NCBI RefSeq assembly: GCF_900456975.1
Contig: NZ_UGYM01000002.1
Coordinates: forward strand, 4,154,001 to 4,218,000
Length of the DNA stretch: 64,000 nucleotides
Source: Shewanella baltica
GTDB taxonomy: Bacteria; Pseudomonadota; Gammaproteobacteria; Enterobacterales; Shewanellaceae
Direction: 5' to 3'
The notes under the pieces are model-generated. The model did not search any database, was not told the DNA's origin, and was given only the letters and a program-made list of their open reading frames with translations. Made by a program: the position numbers and the translations under genes. Shown here one piece after another: positions 26,054 through 34,701 of the stretch. The number at the start of each line of letters is the position of its first letter. The stretch's first letter is position 1.

Positions 26054-27157
26054 ATGAGTCTTGCTGATTCCGTACTTGCCATCAATAACGATTTGCCTAT
26101 CCGCTCCGACAGCCCAGTCCACAGCGGCAAGGTTCGCAGCGTTTACTGGCTAACCGACGCCGACAGCCGCCGTTTAATTACCACTAAAGGTTATAACGTC
26201 CCCGAAGATACTCCGCTCGCCATCATGGTGATCAGCGACCGTATCTCGGCCTTCGACTGTATCTTCCACGGTGAAGGCGGCCTCAAAGGCATTCCCGGTA
26301 AAGGCGCAGCATTAAACGCGATATCTAACCATTGGTTTAAACTGTTCGCCGAAAACGGCCTAGCCGACAGCCATATTTTGGATATCCCGCACCCGTTCGT
26401 ATGGATAGTCCAAAAAGCTCGCCCTATTAAAGTCGAAGCTATTTGCCGCCAGTACATCACAGGCTCAATGTGGCGCGCTTACTCAAAAGGCGAGCGAGTA
26501 TTCTGTGGCATCACACTGCCAGAAGGCTTAGAAAAAGATCAACAGCTACCTGAGCTGTTAATCACCCCATCGACTAAGGGCATTTTAACCGGCATCCCAG
26601 GCGTGCCAGCCCAAGATGACGTGAACATCAGCCGCAGCGACATCGAAGCCAATTACCAAGCCTTTGGCTTTGAAAAGTTAGAAGATATCGACCTGTACGA
26701 GAAGCTGTTAAAAGATGGCTTTAAAGTGATTTCAAAAGCACTGGCCGACATTGACCAAGTGTTTGTCGACACTAAGTTTGAGTTCGGTTATGTGACTGAC
26801 AAAGATGGCAACTCAAAACTGATTTACATGGATGAAGTCGGCACCCCAGATTCATCACGTATTTGGGACGGCGCCGCCTACCGCGATGGCAAGATTTTGG
26901 AAAACTCTAAAGAAGGTTTCCGCCAGTTCTTGCTGAATCATTTCCCCGATCCAGATGTGCTGCTTAACAAAGACAGAATGCCAGAGCGTGAAGCCCTAGC
27001 CCGCGATAATGACCTGCCACTTGAGGCCATGATGCAAGTGTCACGCACTTACACCGGCGTTGCCGAGAAAGTGACTGGCGCTCCAATCCCGCTGCCAGCG
27101 AATCCAAAGGCAGATATCATCAAGATCCTACGGGAAGAGTATGATCTGATTGTTTAA
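26054..27157 (+). CDS. purC: phosphoribosylaminoimidazole-succinocarboxamide synthase
   Basis: A 367-residue SAICAR synthetase, joining CAIR and aspartate with ATP in purine biosynthesis. The N-terminal nucleotide-binding segment is [11 protein letters not shown] (about 22-32), followed by [12 protein letters not shown] and [17 protein letters not shown]. The aspartate/CAIR region is KFEFGY...[14 protein letters not shown]. It is longer than the ~237-residue E. coli enzyme, matching the long form with a C-terminal extension found in some proteobacteria and in fungi. AAGGA precedes the ATG. A terminator follows at 27203. Confidence 0.96.
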   Translation: MSLADSVLAINNDLPIRSDSPVHSGKVRSVYWLTDADSRRLITTKGYNVPEDTPLAIMVISDRISAFDCIFHGEGGLKGIPGKGAALNAISNHWFKLFAENGLADSHILDIPHPFVWIVQKARPIKVEAICRQYITGSMWRAYSKGERVFCGITLPEGLEKDQQLPELLITPSTKGILTGIPGVPAQDDVNISRSDIEANYQAFGFEKLEDIDLYEKLLKDGFKVISKALADIDQVFVDTKFEFGYVTDKDGNSKLIYMDEVGTPDSSRIWDGAAYRDGKILENSKEGFRQFLLNHFPDPDVLLNKDRMPEREALARDNDLPLEAMMQVSRTYTGVAEKVTGAPIPLPANPKADIIKILREEYDLIV

Positions 27158-27202
27158 TCAAATCATAGTGGGATGAGGAGTTTTCCCTTTCCCAAAGAGC
27201 AG

Positions 27203-27225
27203 AAAGGCGCTTAGGCGCCTTTTTG
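27203..27225 (+). terminator. purC terminator
   Basis: AAAGGCGC and GCGCCTTTTT with a 4-base loop, about 45 bases after the purC stop. Confidence 0.85.
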
Positions 27226-27284
27226 TTTAAGTCATTCACAAACTTAACCAATACATCGCTGATAATTAAGCACTGTCATTCCAG

Positions 27285-27370
27285 TGACACGCCATGAACT
27301 CATCCATGAGGGCTCGACGACGGCATCCATGCCGTCAACGGTCACTTCCATGCCAATGCTTAATCCCGCC
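27285..27370. repeat. REP-like element
   Basis: Contains GGCATCCATGCCGTC preceded by GGCTCGACGAC, a palindrome core shared with the element at 6640-6790. It is G+C-rich and noncoding, in the spacer between purC and the insertion element. Confidence 0.45.
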
Positions 27371-27503
27371 AACCCATCTAGTAATCTGTATGCCTTTTTA
27401 CAAGCATATACTTTGCAAATTTAACAATGGGTGACTCGTTAAACACCAAAGAACTAAATTTAAGACCAAAAAATAGAATATAAGTTTATTTATTACTTTT
27501 CAC

Positions 27504-28561
27504 GGCTTTGTTTCCTAAATCGAGTCAGCGAACAAAACTCTCATCATTGTTCAAATATCAAGCTACATAGTGGGTTTCAGGCATACCTAGCCCAGTAAGC
27601 TTGTTCAAAGCCCTAATCATCGCGTAAGTTTCTCCCACCTGAGCGTTATAATTCCGCATGCTCAACGTGCCTCCTAGCAGTTGTTTTACCCTGTACATGG
27701 CGGTTTCTGAGATTGAACGGCGATGATAACCATACCGTTTTTTCCACTGCTTATTTGAGCCATGAAGCTGTTGCCAACTGACGGCTAAGTTTCGTGGATG
27801 CCCTTGTTCCCATAGCGCAGCACCTTCCCTAGGTGGAATGAGCACTAAAGCGCGTTTTCGACGAACGGCTTCGTGACAGGCTTTCGTGTCGTAAGCACCA
27901 TCACCCGAGATATTACGGATTTTTCGATGGGTTTGCTTAAGTAAATTGGGCATCACTTCAGCGTCTGTGACACCTGATAAACTGAGTTCTGCGGCAATAA
28001 TTTCATGGCTATGTGTATCTACGGCAATATGCAGTTTACGCCACACTCGGCGCTTTCCATCTGTACCATGTTTCTTCACTTTCCACTCACCTTCGCCATA
28101 GACCTTCAAGCCTGTTGAGTCGATAGCTAAGTGCTTAATGGCGCCGCGAGTCTTGGTTTTAAAAGCAATATTGACCGTTTTCGCGCGTTTACTGATGCAG
28201 GTGTAATGCGGGCAAGATAATGGGATGTCACCCAGTTTAAACACTGAATTGATGAAGCCTTGTAAGGCTCGCAGTGGCATAGAGAAAATACGCTTGACCA
28301 TCAACGCAGTGGTAATGGCCAAGTCGCTAAACACTCGAGGGCGACCTTTCTTGGGCTGCTCGACTTTGGCTTTCCACTTAGCAATTGCATCCTCATCAAT
28401 CCAGAAGGTAAGTGAACCGCGGTTGATTAAGGCTTGGTTGTATTGCTTCCAGTTGGTTGTTTTATAGTGAGGTTTTGACACGGTTGATGGGTAAGTTGAT
28501 AGGCGATGCCGATCAGATCTGCGGCTACGGTTTTAGTTCAACCTATTTAGGAAACAAGGCC
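27504..28561 (-). mobile_element. IS5-family (IS903-group) insertion sequence, intact
   Basis: A 1058-bp element. Its terminal inverted repeats read inward GGCTTTGTTTCCTAAAT at 27504 and GGCCTTGTTTCCTAAAT from 28561 (16 of 17 identical). It is flanked by a perfect 9-bp target duplication, ACTTTTCAC, at 27495-27503 and 28562-28570. It carries one full-length DDE transposase. It sits in the final codons of the anti-phage deaminase gene. Confidence 0.93.
27558..28481 (-). CDS. IS5-family DDE transposase
   Basis: A 307-residue transposase. The first catalytic Asp is in LAIDSTGLKVYGEGEWK and the second in ISGDGAYDTKAC. The Glu is in the RRSISETAMYRVKQLLGG region near the C-terminus (YREK-like signature of IS5). 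The N-terminal half begins MSKPHYKTTNWKQYNQAL, typical of IS903-group enzymes in Shewanella. The frame is intact from ATG to stop within the terminal repeats, so the element may be active. Confidence 0.93.
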   Translation of the reverse strand: MSKPHYKTTNWKQYNQALINRGSLTFWIDEDAIAKWKAKVEQPKKGRPRVFSDLAITTALMVKRIFSMPLRALQGFINSVFKLGDIPLSCPHYTCISKRAKTVNIAFKTKTRGAIKHLAIDSTGLKVYGEGEWKVKKHGTDGKRRVWRKLHIAVDTHSHEIIAAELSLSGVTDAEVMPNLLKQTHRKIRNISGDGAYDTKACHEAVRRKRALVLIPPREGAALWEQGHPRNLAVSWQQLHGSNKQWKKRYGYHRRSISETAMYRVKQLLGGTLSMRNYNAQVGETYAMIRALNKLTGLGMPETHYVA

Positions 28562-30398
28562 ACTTTTCACTACTAATCGTTAGTTGTAATTTCATAATTG
28601 TTTCTTTTAGATTTTCATTCTCTGAAGTAAGGATTTCAGCCTCTGTCTTGAGTCTGCGAATTGTTATATCCTTTTTATCAACCCCACCTTTTATGTCCAG
28701 TAAGACTTCAAGTTCATCTTTATATGGCATGATAGGTTGATATAATTGATAAAAAGCTCTCCCTAAAGCTCCTCTAAATAATTCAAGCTTAGGAGGATGA
28801 GCACCACACAAAATAATATGAGGAGTTGCAATCCCTGGATATGGGTCTATAAATACAATTTTAGAAATTCCTAATTGATAAGCTTTCTTAGCACAGAGCT
28901 CACATGGGCTAGCAGTTGTAAATAAAATACCTCCTTTAACTCCTTGCCCGCCATTCTTAGATATCTGTAAAAAAGCATTTTCTTCCGCATGCAAAGAACG
29001 TGTGTGTACTTGATTTTTCTTCTGTTCAACTTGATTCTGAAGGTCTTTAAAACAAAAAGATAGATTACGTCCATCGAGATGACTATATCTACGAATTAAG
29101 TTAAATTTTTCATGAAGAACATCTCTAAATTCAATATTATTCTTTTCATATTTACTATAAGCGGCCTCATCGAATCCATTTAATAAATCCTCAGCACTTC
29201 TCAACAAGCATGGAACCTGACCTTCTGCCGTATTATTCCACCCAACGGCTTTAACTGAATATCTTTCATCGGTAACAACAGCACCAACTTGACGAGAAAT
29301 ACATCCCGAGTTCTGCTTGACACTATATGCTATCTGCATACAGCTTTCTGTTGATGTTGGCATGACTAAACCAGGATGCAGCATTAAAGCCACATACCAA
29401 GCCAACTGAGCCCTTAACTCACTATGCCCAAATTGGTTTTCACGAGGATTATTTATGTGTATATCCGCAAGCTCAATACACTTTTGAATATTCTGAGAAA
29501 TATATTTATTGTAACCAGACAACTTTTCAGGATACTCTTTACTGTCTAACTCTTTAATTTGACTTGATGTAAACTTATGACTTTCCATTAAATATTTCAA
29601 ACGATTATCGTTATCAGTATTTACTGACATAAGATAAAATCCAGAATACCTATCTCTAAGATAAACGGCTTCATATGGATTACGAATAGCGTCAACTACT
29701 ATATTACATGGTTTAGCATCCATACTACATACATATCGAGCTGATTTTATTATCCTATTTATCATAGTTGGGAAAGAAAATATGAATTTTTGATTAAACT
29801 CCTTAATGTTAGCAGTTCCTGAGGACCTAATGTTATCTCCAACGACTTGATATATTTTAGTATATCCACCAGATTGTATCCCTAACAATCTAGATTTCAA
29901 TTCATTCGAAAAACCTGGCAACCATTTAAAAAATATATCATAACATTCTAACTTACCTGCATTTAAGCTCTCAACTGTATTTACATCCGTCTCAAAATAC
30001 GAATTAACTCTATCACTAGACTTGATGTATTCACTTTTGAAGTCAGCAAGATTTTCAGAAACCAAACTTAATTCAACATTTAAAATATCACTAACCAACA
30101 TACAGAATGACGAGAAATTCAACTTTAATATATAACTCGTTATAATTTTTCTAACTTGAAGCCATTCAAATGGTTTTCTGTTACTTTCAATATATTTTTT
30201 TATAATCCTATATTTCCTCTGCTCATTACCGACAAAATGAGACTGTCCAGGATCGGGTAAATCTAAGCTTTCAGCAGATAGAATTTTGGCAGAAGTTGAA
30301 CAACCTGAACCCGTTCTGCCAGTCAAACCAATAATGAGAAAGTCACTAATTTCCTCAAAAATCTTGTCTATTGCTAATGACTCTTTTTTTCTTGTCAT
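28533..30398 (-). CDS. anti-phage dCTP deaminase (DCD/AvcD-type)
   Basis: A 621-residue protein. The N-terminal P-loop-like kinase fold starts GLTGRTGSGCS (residues 24-34); the usual Walker A lysine is replaced by Cys33. An all-helical middle follows. The C-terminal zinc-dependent deoxycytidylate deaminase domain has HAE (His470-Glu472) and PCELC (Cys499, Cys502). The tail is coiled-coil-like. This is the architecture of defence deaminases that drain dCTP/dCMP during phage infection (AvcD/DcdV in Vibrio, DCD in E. coli). The gene is much more AT-rich than its neighbours, suggesting transfer. An IS element replaced its stop: the original product would end ...TISSEK (612 residues), and now nine IS-encoded residues follow. 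Confidence 0.85.
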   Translation of the reverse strand: MTRKKESLAIDKIFEEISDFLIIGLTGRTGSGCSTSAKILSAESLDLPDPGQSHFVGNEQRKYRIIKKYIESNRKPFEWLQVRKIITSYILKLNFSSFCMLVSDILNVELSLVSENLADFKSEYIKSSDRVNSYFETDVNTVESLNAGKLECYDIFFKWLPGFSNELKSRLLGIQSGGYTKIYQVVGDNIRSSGTANIKEFNQKFIFSFPTMINRIIKSARYVCSMDAKPCNIVVDAIRNPYEAVYLRDRYSGFYLMSVNTDNDNRLKYLMESHKFTSSQIKELDSKEYPEKLSGYNKYISQNIQKCIELADIHINNPRENQFGHSELRAQLAWYVALMLHPGLVMPTSTESCMQIAYSVKQNSGCISRQVGAVVTDERYSVKAVGWNNTAEGQVPCLLRSAEDLLNGFDEAAYSKYEKNNIEFRDVLHEKFNLIRRYSHLDGRNLSFCFKDLQNQVEQKKNQVHTRSLHAEENAFLQISKNGGQGVKGGILFTTASPCELCAKKAYQLGISKIVFIDPYPGIATPHIILCGAHPPKLELFRGALGRAFYQLYQPIMPYKDELEVLLDIKGGVDKKDITIRRLKTEAEILTSENENLKETIMKLQLTISSEKWPCFLNRLN

Positions 30399-30640
30399 AT
30401 TTATCCCATATTCAATTTATTAAAAACATTTTTAATAACTGGCTGAAATTAACTTATCAAGAACATTAGAGACTACTGATTAGTTTTTCATCCGTGAATG
30501 GTGCACTCTAATTTTGATTCATTCAAGTACACCAAGCATTTCCTAAGTGCTTATACATTATCTTATGCTGAATAGAGCATTCAATATACTATGTCGCATT
30601 TTCAACCAAAAAAGTAAAAATAAAATTTAGACGGCAAAGG
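30399..30640. other. AT-rich leader of the deaminase gene
   Basis: About 240 bases with no ORF. It includes inverted-repeat patches such as AAAAACATTTTTAA near 30422. In Vibrio the deaminase is held inactive by a small RNA (AvcI) encoded immediately upstream, so this stretch is where such an RNA would be expected. I cannot show one from sequence alone. Confidence 0.3.
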
Positions 30641-30688
30641 TGGGACATGCATTACTCTCTTGGGATTGCGGCCAACACAGCGGTGACA

Positions 30689-30745
30689 GAAGTTCACCTC
30701 CCCTCGGAGTTGCCGCAGGGCATTTGCGTTCGTTGCGTGAGCGAG
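30689..30745. repeat. diverged dispersed repeat, copy 1
   Basis: The segment 30689-30717 matches 35651-35679 at 24 of 29 positions, and both are followed within about 45 bases by GTGAGCGAG. The frame through this area (30647-30904) has no family features, so the sequence is treated as a noncoding repeat of higher G+C in an AT-rich spacer. Confidence 0.5.
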
Positions 30746-30892
30746 GCATGGTCGTTCTCGTGTATCCATGCACTTCACGACATTCTGGCATCCTGCCTAT
30801 CAGATGCCGAGATAGCGTCAGTCGAATCAGGGAGTAAGCCCTACCACTTTGATTTAAAAATAAAAAACTATGAGGGACATATTAATCATATA

Positions 30893-30922
30893 AAAAAGGT
30901 GTGACACTTAGCGTGTCACACC
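30893..30922 (-). terminator. terminator of the outer-membrane barrel gene
   Basis: GGTGTGACAC and GTGTCACACC form a perfect 10-bp stem with a 4-base loop, followed on the minus strand by six T, about 40 bases after the stop. Confidence 0.9.
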
Positions 30923-30964
30923 TAGATAATTAATTATTAAATTATAAATATCAAAAACGAATAA

Positions 30965-31543
30965 TTAGAATCGATATTCAACACCTAAACTGGCTTGTTT
31001 AAAGTCTGTGTCTGTATCTGCACCGTTGCTAACATTCTCAACGGTAATTCCTGCATCATACCAAGTGTACTCGGCATTAATTAAGAATCGATCTGTGACT
31101 TTAAATGCGACACCGGCACCGGCGAACACACCTTCATCATCTTTATTTCCAGAAAAACCTAACACATCATAATCAGTGGAATACCATAGTTGCCCACCTT
31201 TAGCGTACAACTCAACGCGATTTACAATGGGATATGAGACTTTTAGCGCAGCGGTATAACCATCTGTTTCTGCATTAGATAAGCTATTACCATAATCACC
31301 GAAGTTGACGTATCCGCCTTCGATAGCTAAATATTGGTTGAAGCGATAACCAACAAGCCCTTGAATAACATCGCTATTGTCATCGAAGTCATCTTTACCA
31401 TCGACTTTTAAATAACCATAGTTAGCACCAACATAAATGCCATTTTCTGCGACATCATTATTTTTCATGTTCTCTGCATGAGAGTAAACACTAACAGAGG
31501 CTAAAGAAATAATGGCGGCCAAAGTAAGAATGGTATTTTTCAT
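30965..31543 (-). CDS. small outer-membrane beta-barrel protein
   Basis: A 192-residue exported protein. A signal peptide (MKNTILTLAAIISLASVSVYSHA) precedes a mature part of alternating amphipathic strands ending in ASLGVEYRF, the C-terminal aromatic signature recognised by the BAM machinery. IYVGANYGYLKV, VGYRFNQYLAIEGGYVNFGDY and FLINAEYTWYD resemble OmpA-transmembrane/OmpX-like eight-stranded barrels. Loops are rich in Asp/Asn. The specific role is unknown. It is monocistronic, with its own terminator and about 460 bases of empty upstream sequence. Confidence 0.85.
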   Translation of the reverse strand: MKNTILTLAAIISLASVSVYSHAENMKNNDVAENGIYVGANYGYLKVDGKDDFDDNSDVIQGLVGYRFNQYLAIEGGYVNFGDYGNSLSNAETDGYTAALKVSYPIVNRVELYAKGGQLWYSTDYDVLGFSGNKDDEGVFAGAGVAFKVTDRFLINAEYTWYDAGITVENVSNGADTDTDFKQASLGVEYRF

Positions 31544-32003
31544 AATGTACTCCTAGTTAATTATTTAAATACGCTAAGTACATTACAAAAGTAATGCCAG
31601 ACTTATCGAACTCAAGCTAAATAGATTTAAGGAAGTTAATAAAAAACATTACTATCAATGCCATACCTTAACTAAGACAATTTAAAATGAAGAAAAACCG
31701 TCTAAAATAACAGCTAAAATCACTTATATATTAATAGCTGTAAGTTGCACTCCCTCTGGCGAATGTATTTATTGCCTATTGCATTGTAACTATTTCATAG
31801 ATAAGGAATATATTCACAAACCAGCTACATCCCATCAACCTACAACATCTCACAAATTAGTCATCATTCATGTCGCTCTGGTTAATTTTAAATAATATTG
31901 CAGATAGTTAACTCCCGAATTCAACTATAAAGTGTCCACCTTTTATTCGCTGATAATGTATAGCGGTTTAAACGCTAAAATGATATTGGGGAAAATAATA
32001 ATA
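31544..32003. other. intergenic spacer, no gene seen
   Basis: About 460 AT-rich bases with no coding frame, no strong hairpin with T run and no recognisable operator. It contains the barrel-gene promoter on the minus strand. Confidence 0.4.
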
Positions 32004-32699
32004 TTATCCTTCCCTATTTACCCAAGAAAATGATTTTTCCAAAAATGCCGTTGCATCATTCTCGATAATAAGACCATGGGCCATGATGATGGCTTTTGGC
32101 TCCCAAGCTAATATTTTATCAATATGACTGCGCGCTTGTGTCTTAGCAAACATAAAACTTAAGCGCCAATCTAAGGGCATTTTACCGTTTGGAGCGAGTA
32201 TTCCCGCTCCGCGAGCCAATAACCGCTGCAAGGCATTAAAAGATTCGGGTGAAAAGTTCTCGATAAGATCCGTCACAATCAAAGTACGCGATGCTTTATG
32301 AAGGAACACACATTCCTGCATGAAATGAGAGCCCGTAAATAATATTTGGTCAATATCAGTCGCCCACATGGCATGAAATTGAGCGGTGAACAGCCCGTCA
32401 AAGTGAAGATCTGGCCGCTTTGTTTGAACTTCTGCAGTGCCAAAGCTTTGGGCCTGCGGATAACCTTGCTGCCAGTCCTTTAAAAACAAGTGATGCAAGT
32501 GGTTAGGCGCAATAAGATAACGAACTTCGCCTAACGCTTCGACCAGTGCTTGAACTTCAGAGGTGAGTTTAATTGGGCTATGTACCCACAAAGCGCCATT
32601 ATTCAAACGGATCACTGTCATCCGTGTGGTATAGGGCAAGGTAAAAAATGGTACGGCTTCACCATCAAAAATCCACAGGTTCTCTGCTAGTTGCTTCAT
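32004..32699 (-). CDS. DUF4336-family metallo-hydrolase-like protein
   Basis: A 231-residue cytosolic protein of the DUF4336 family, which is related to the metallo-beta-lactamase fold. The N-terminus is LAENLWIFDGEAVPFFTLPYTTRMTVIRL. The APNHLHHLFLKDW segment (about residues 64-76) carries the His-rich metal-site equivalent, and the C-terminal region has IIMAHGLIIE. Enzymatic function is not established for the family. No operon partner: spacers of about 460 bp and 450 bp lie on either side. Confidence 0.75.
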   Translation of the reverse strand: MKQLAENLWIFDGEAVPFFTLPYTTRMTVIRLNNGALWVHSPIKLTSEVQALVEALGEVRYLIAPNHLHHLFLKDWQQGYPQAQSFGTAEVQTKRPDLHFDGLFTAQFHAMWATDIDQILFTGSHFMQECVFLHKASRTLIVTDLIENFSPESFNALQRLLARGAGILAPNGKMPLDWRLSFMFAKTQARSHIDKILAWEPKAIIMAHGLIIENDATAFLEKSFSWVNREG

Positions 32700-33147
32700 A
32701 TCAACTCTCCATGCTGCCAGTCATTCCATCAATAATAGCGTTCGCTTTACCGTACATTGAAGCACGAAATCAGCCGCCAGCCATCATCACAAAAGTATGA
32801 AAAGAGAATTGAAAAGACAGAGCACCCAAGACTCATTTTGTTTTTGGGAGCTAACAACACCTAAATTCAAGCAATGCATCTTCCCCTGCGAAGTAGTCGA
32901 AGTGCTCGAATAAGAATGCCATTGAGATATCATGGATGATGAAACAGGCTAAAGGAAAATACATTTTCCTTTATAAATAGGACTTAAACGATACGGCTAA
33001 AATTAACTTAGCCTAACTTAACTTAGAAAAATTAAGCATTATCTATTATGGGAATAATTATCGCGAAGTAACGTTATCAAAATTATTGTCTAACTTATTT
33101 ACTAATATAAATTCGTTTTACCACACTCACAGGCACATATAATCTGA
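32700..33147. other. intergenic spacer with short direct repeats
   Basis: About 450 AT-rich bases with no gene. TTAACTTAG occurs twice (33003-33011 and 33018-33026), about 300 bases upstream of the DUF4336 gene. No other signal recognised. Confidence 0.4.
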
Positions 33148-33840
33148 CTACAAATCATTATGGCTACTGTCATCAAGAAAGGCTTTTAAACCTTGGCGAT
33201 CTAAAATTTCCAAATGTGCCCCTTGTTTCCGGACTAAGCCACGAACAACTAACTCTTTCACTGCTCGTCGATAAACGCGGCTAATAGTACCAAAACGTTC
33301 AGCTTCAGGGTCGATTTTAGCAAAACCACCAAGGACAACAGTATTGCTATCTCGTATCCATAGATCATAGGCAATGTTATACACTATGGGCCGTAATAAT
33401 CGTTGGGTATAGATATCCATGGAGTCTTGATAATCATCAGCTAAAGCACTGGCAAAAAACATCGCCATTTCAGGATGAGCCTGTAAAGATCTCGTCAGTT
33501 TTGCCACGGAAATAGCCGTTACATCAATATCTTGTTCAGCGACTACACTCCACTGACAAAGATTTTGATTTAAAAACTCCATTTCACCAAAGATTTGTTC
33601 AGTACACTGCACCTCACCAAGCTGAAAACGCTTACCACTAGCGACAGTAATATTCATAGAGACTCGGCCGTGAGGCACTAGGTATAAATGGTCTACAACT
33701 TGCCCTTGGGTTAGCAGAGCAGAACCTTTGATGAGGTGACGAGTAGCGACTGCACAGTGCATTAATTTCTGCCGAAATTGCTCACTGTGTGCTTTAAGGA
33801 ATGGATAAAAGCGAGTATTAGGGTTTGGCTCGATCTGCAT
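33148..33840 (-). CDS. Crp/Fnr-family transcription regulator
   Basis: A 230-residue regulator with an N-terminal cyclic-nucleotide-binding beta-roll (GSALLTQGQVVDHLYLVPHGRVSMNI, FGEMEFL), a dimerisation helix and a C-terminal winged helix (RFGTISRVYRRAVKELVVRGLVRKQGAHLEILDR). It lacks Fnr-type N-terminal cysteines, so a [4Fe-4S] sensor is unlikely. Some cAMP-contact residues of Crp are not evident, so the effector is unknown. It lies just downstream (126 bases) of the nucleoside-phosphorylase/pnuC operon on the same strand and may control it. Confidence 0.85.
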   Translation of the reverse strand: MQIEPNPNTRFYPFLKAHSEQFRQKLMHCAVATRHLIKGSALLTQGQVVDHLYLVPHGRVSMNITVASGKRFQLGEVQCTEQIFGEMEFLNQNLCQWSVVAEQDIDVTAISVAKLTRSLQAHPEMAMFFASALADDYQDSMDIYTQRLLRPIVYNIAYDLWIRDSNTVVLGGFAKIDPEAERFGTISRVYRRAVKELVVRGLVRKQGAHLEILDRQGLKAFLDDSSHNDL

Positions 33841-33966
33841 TTGTTGTGACCAATCATTGTGATGGCATCACTTTACATGCCGCAGCAATAACGCGTCCAC
33901 TCATTCGAGGCACATAAAATAGATTCCATCGATAGAGTAGCGCGCCATTGACTACGATTGTTGAAG

Positions 33967-34701
33967 TTAACTCCTATGGCTTGTTAGCGCTTGCAACGCA
34001 ATCATTGCTGAACGCTTTTCCCCCTCAATCATACTGCCGTTAACTTGTTTAAACTGACCAATACCTTCTTTAACTTCCTGCTCAAATAGAACAACGTTAT
34101 TAAGAATGGATGCAACCTGCAAACCACGGAAACGCCCGACCGTTAACAGTGCAGAGGTTTCCATGTCAGCAGCGAGTACACCACGCTGGTGCCAAAACTC
34201 ACAAATTTCCGTCTCTTGGTCGGTATAAAAACTGTCATGGGAACGCACTAAGCCTAAGTAATATTTACTTTGAAGTTGCTTAGCTGCACTAAGTAAGGCC
34301 GCAACTAAGGCATGATCGGCTACAGCAGGATAGGATGCAGGAAGATAGCTCAAGGAGCCCCCTTCGTCACGAACGGCCCCTTCGGCAATAATCAATTCTC
34401 CTAGGCCAATATTGTGTTGCAACGCTCCTGCAGATCCAACACGAATGATGGTAGTAACTCCGCACTGTTTAAGCTCCTCTAATGCGATCAGCATTGAAGC
34501 AGCGCCTATGCCTGTACTACAAATCGTGACATCTATACCGTTAAATCGTGCATTAAATAACTGAAACTCACGATTACTGGCAACTTGTTTGCCGTTTTCA
34601 CACCAACCCGCGATACGCGCTGCACGAGCAGGATCACCACACACAATCACTCTAGAAGCTATATCGTCAGCACTGACGCCAATGTGTGGTTGTAGGTTCA
34701 T
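33967..34701 (-). CDS. nucleoside phosphorylase (uridine phosphorylase-like)
   Basis: A 244-residue PNP/UDP-family phosphorylase that splits a nucleoside with phosphate into base plus (deoxy)ribose-1-phosphate. VIVCGDPARAARIA (about 18-31) supplies the phosphate-binding loop. STGIGAASMLIALEEL, IRVGSAGALQ and the AADMETSALLTVGRF motif (about 172-186) form the ribose and base sites. It overlaps the pnuC-type gene by four bases (ATGA), implying that the substrate is made available by that transporter. Base specificity cannot be read here. Confidence 0.88.
   Translation of the reverse strand: MNLQPHIGVSADDIASRVIVCGDPARAARIAGWCENGKQVASNREFQLFNARFNGIDVTICSTGIGAASMLIALEELKQCGVTTIIRVGSAGALQHNIGLGELIIAEGAVRDEGGSLSYLPASYPAVADHALVAALLSAAKQLQSKYYLGLVRSHDSFYTDQETEICEFWHQRGVLAADMETSALLTVGRFRGLQVASILNNVVLFEQEVKEGIGQFKQVNGSMIEGEKRSAMIALQALTSHRS

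Noticed and set aside
25639..26067. 142-codon plus-strand ORF running into purC
   Set aside because: Overlaps the purC start in another frame, low-complexity tail, no ribosome-binding site or domain. Looks like a chance open frame.
30647..30904. 85-codon ORF upstream of the deaminase
   Set aside because: Most of it is the dispersed noncoding repeat and its end reads into the porin terminator. The other copy of the repeat has no matching ORF.
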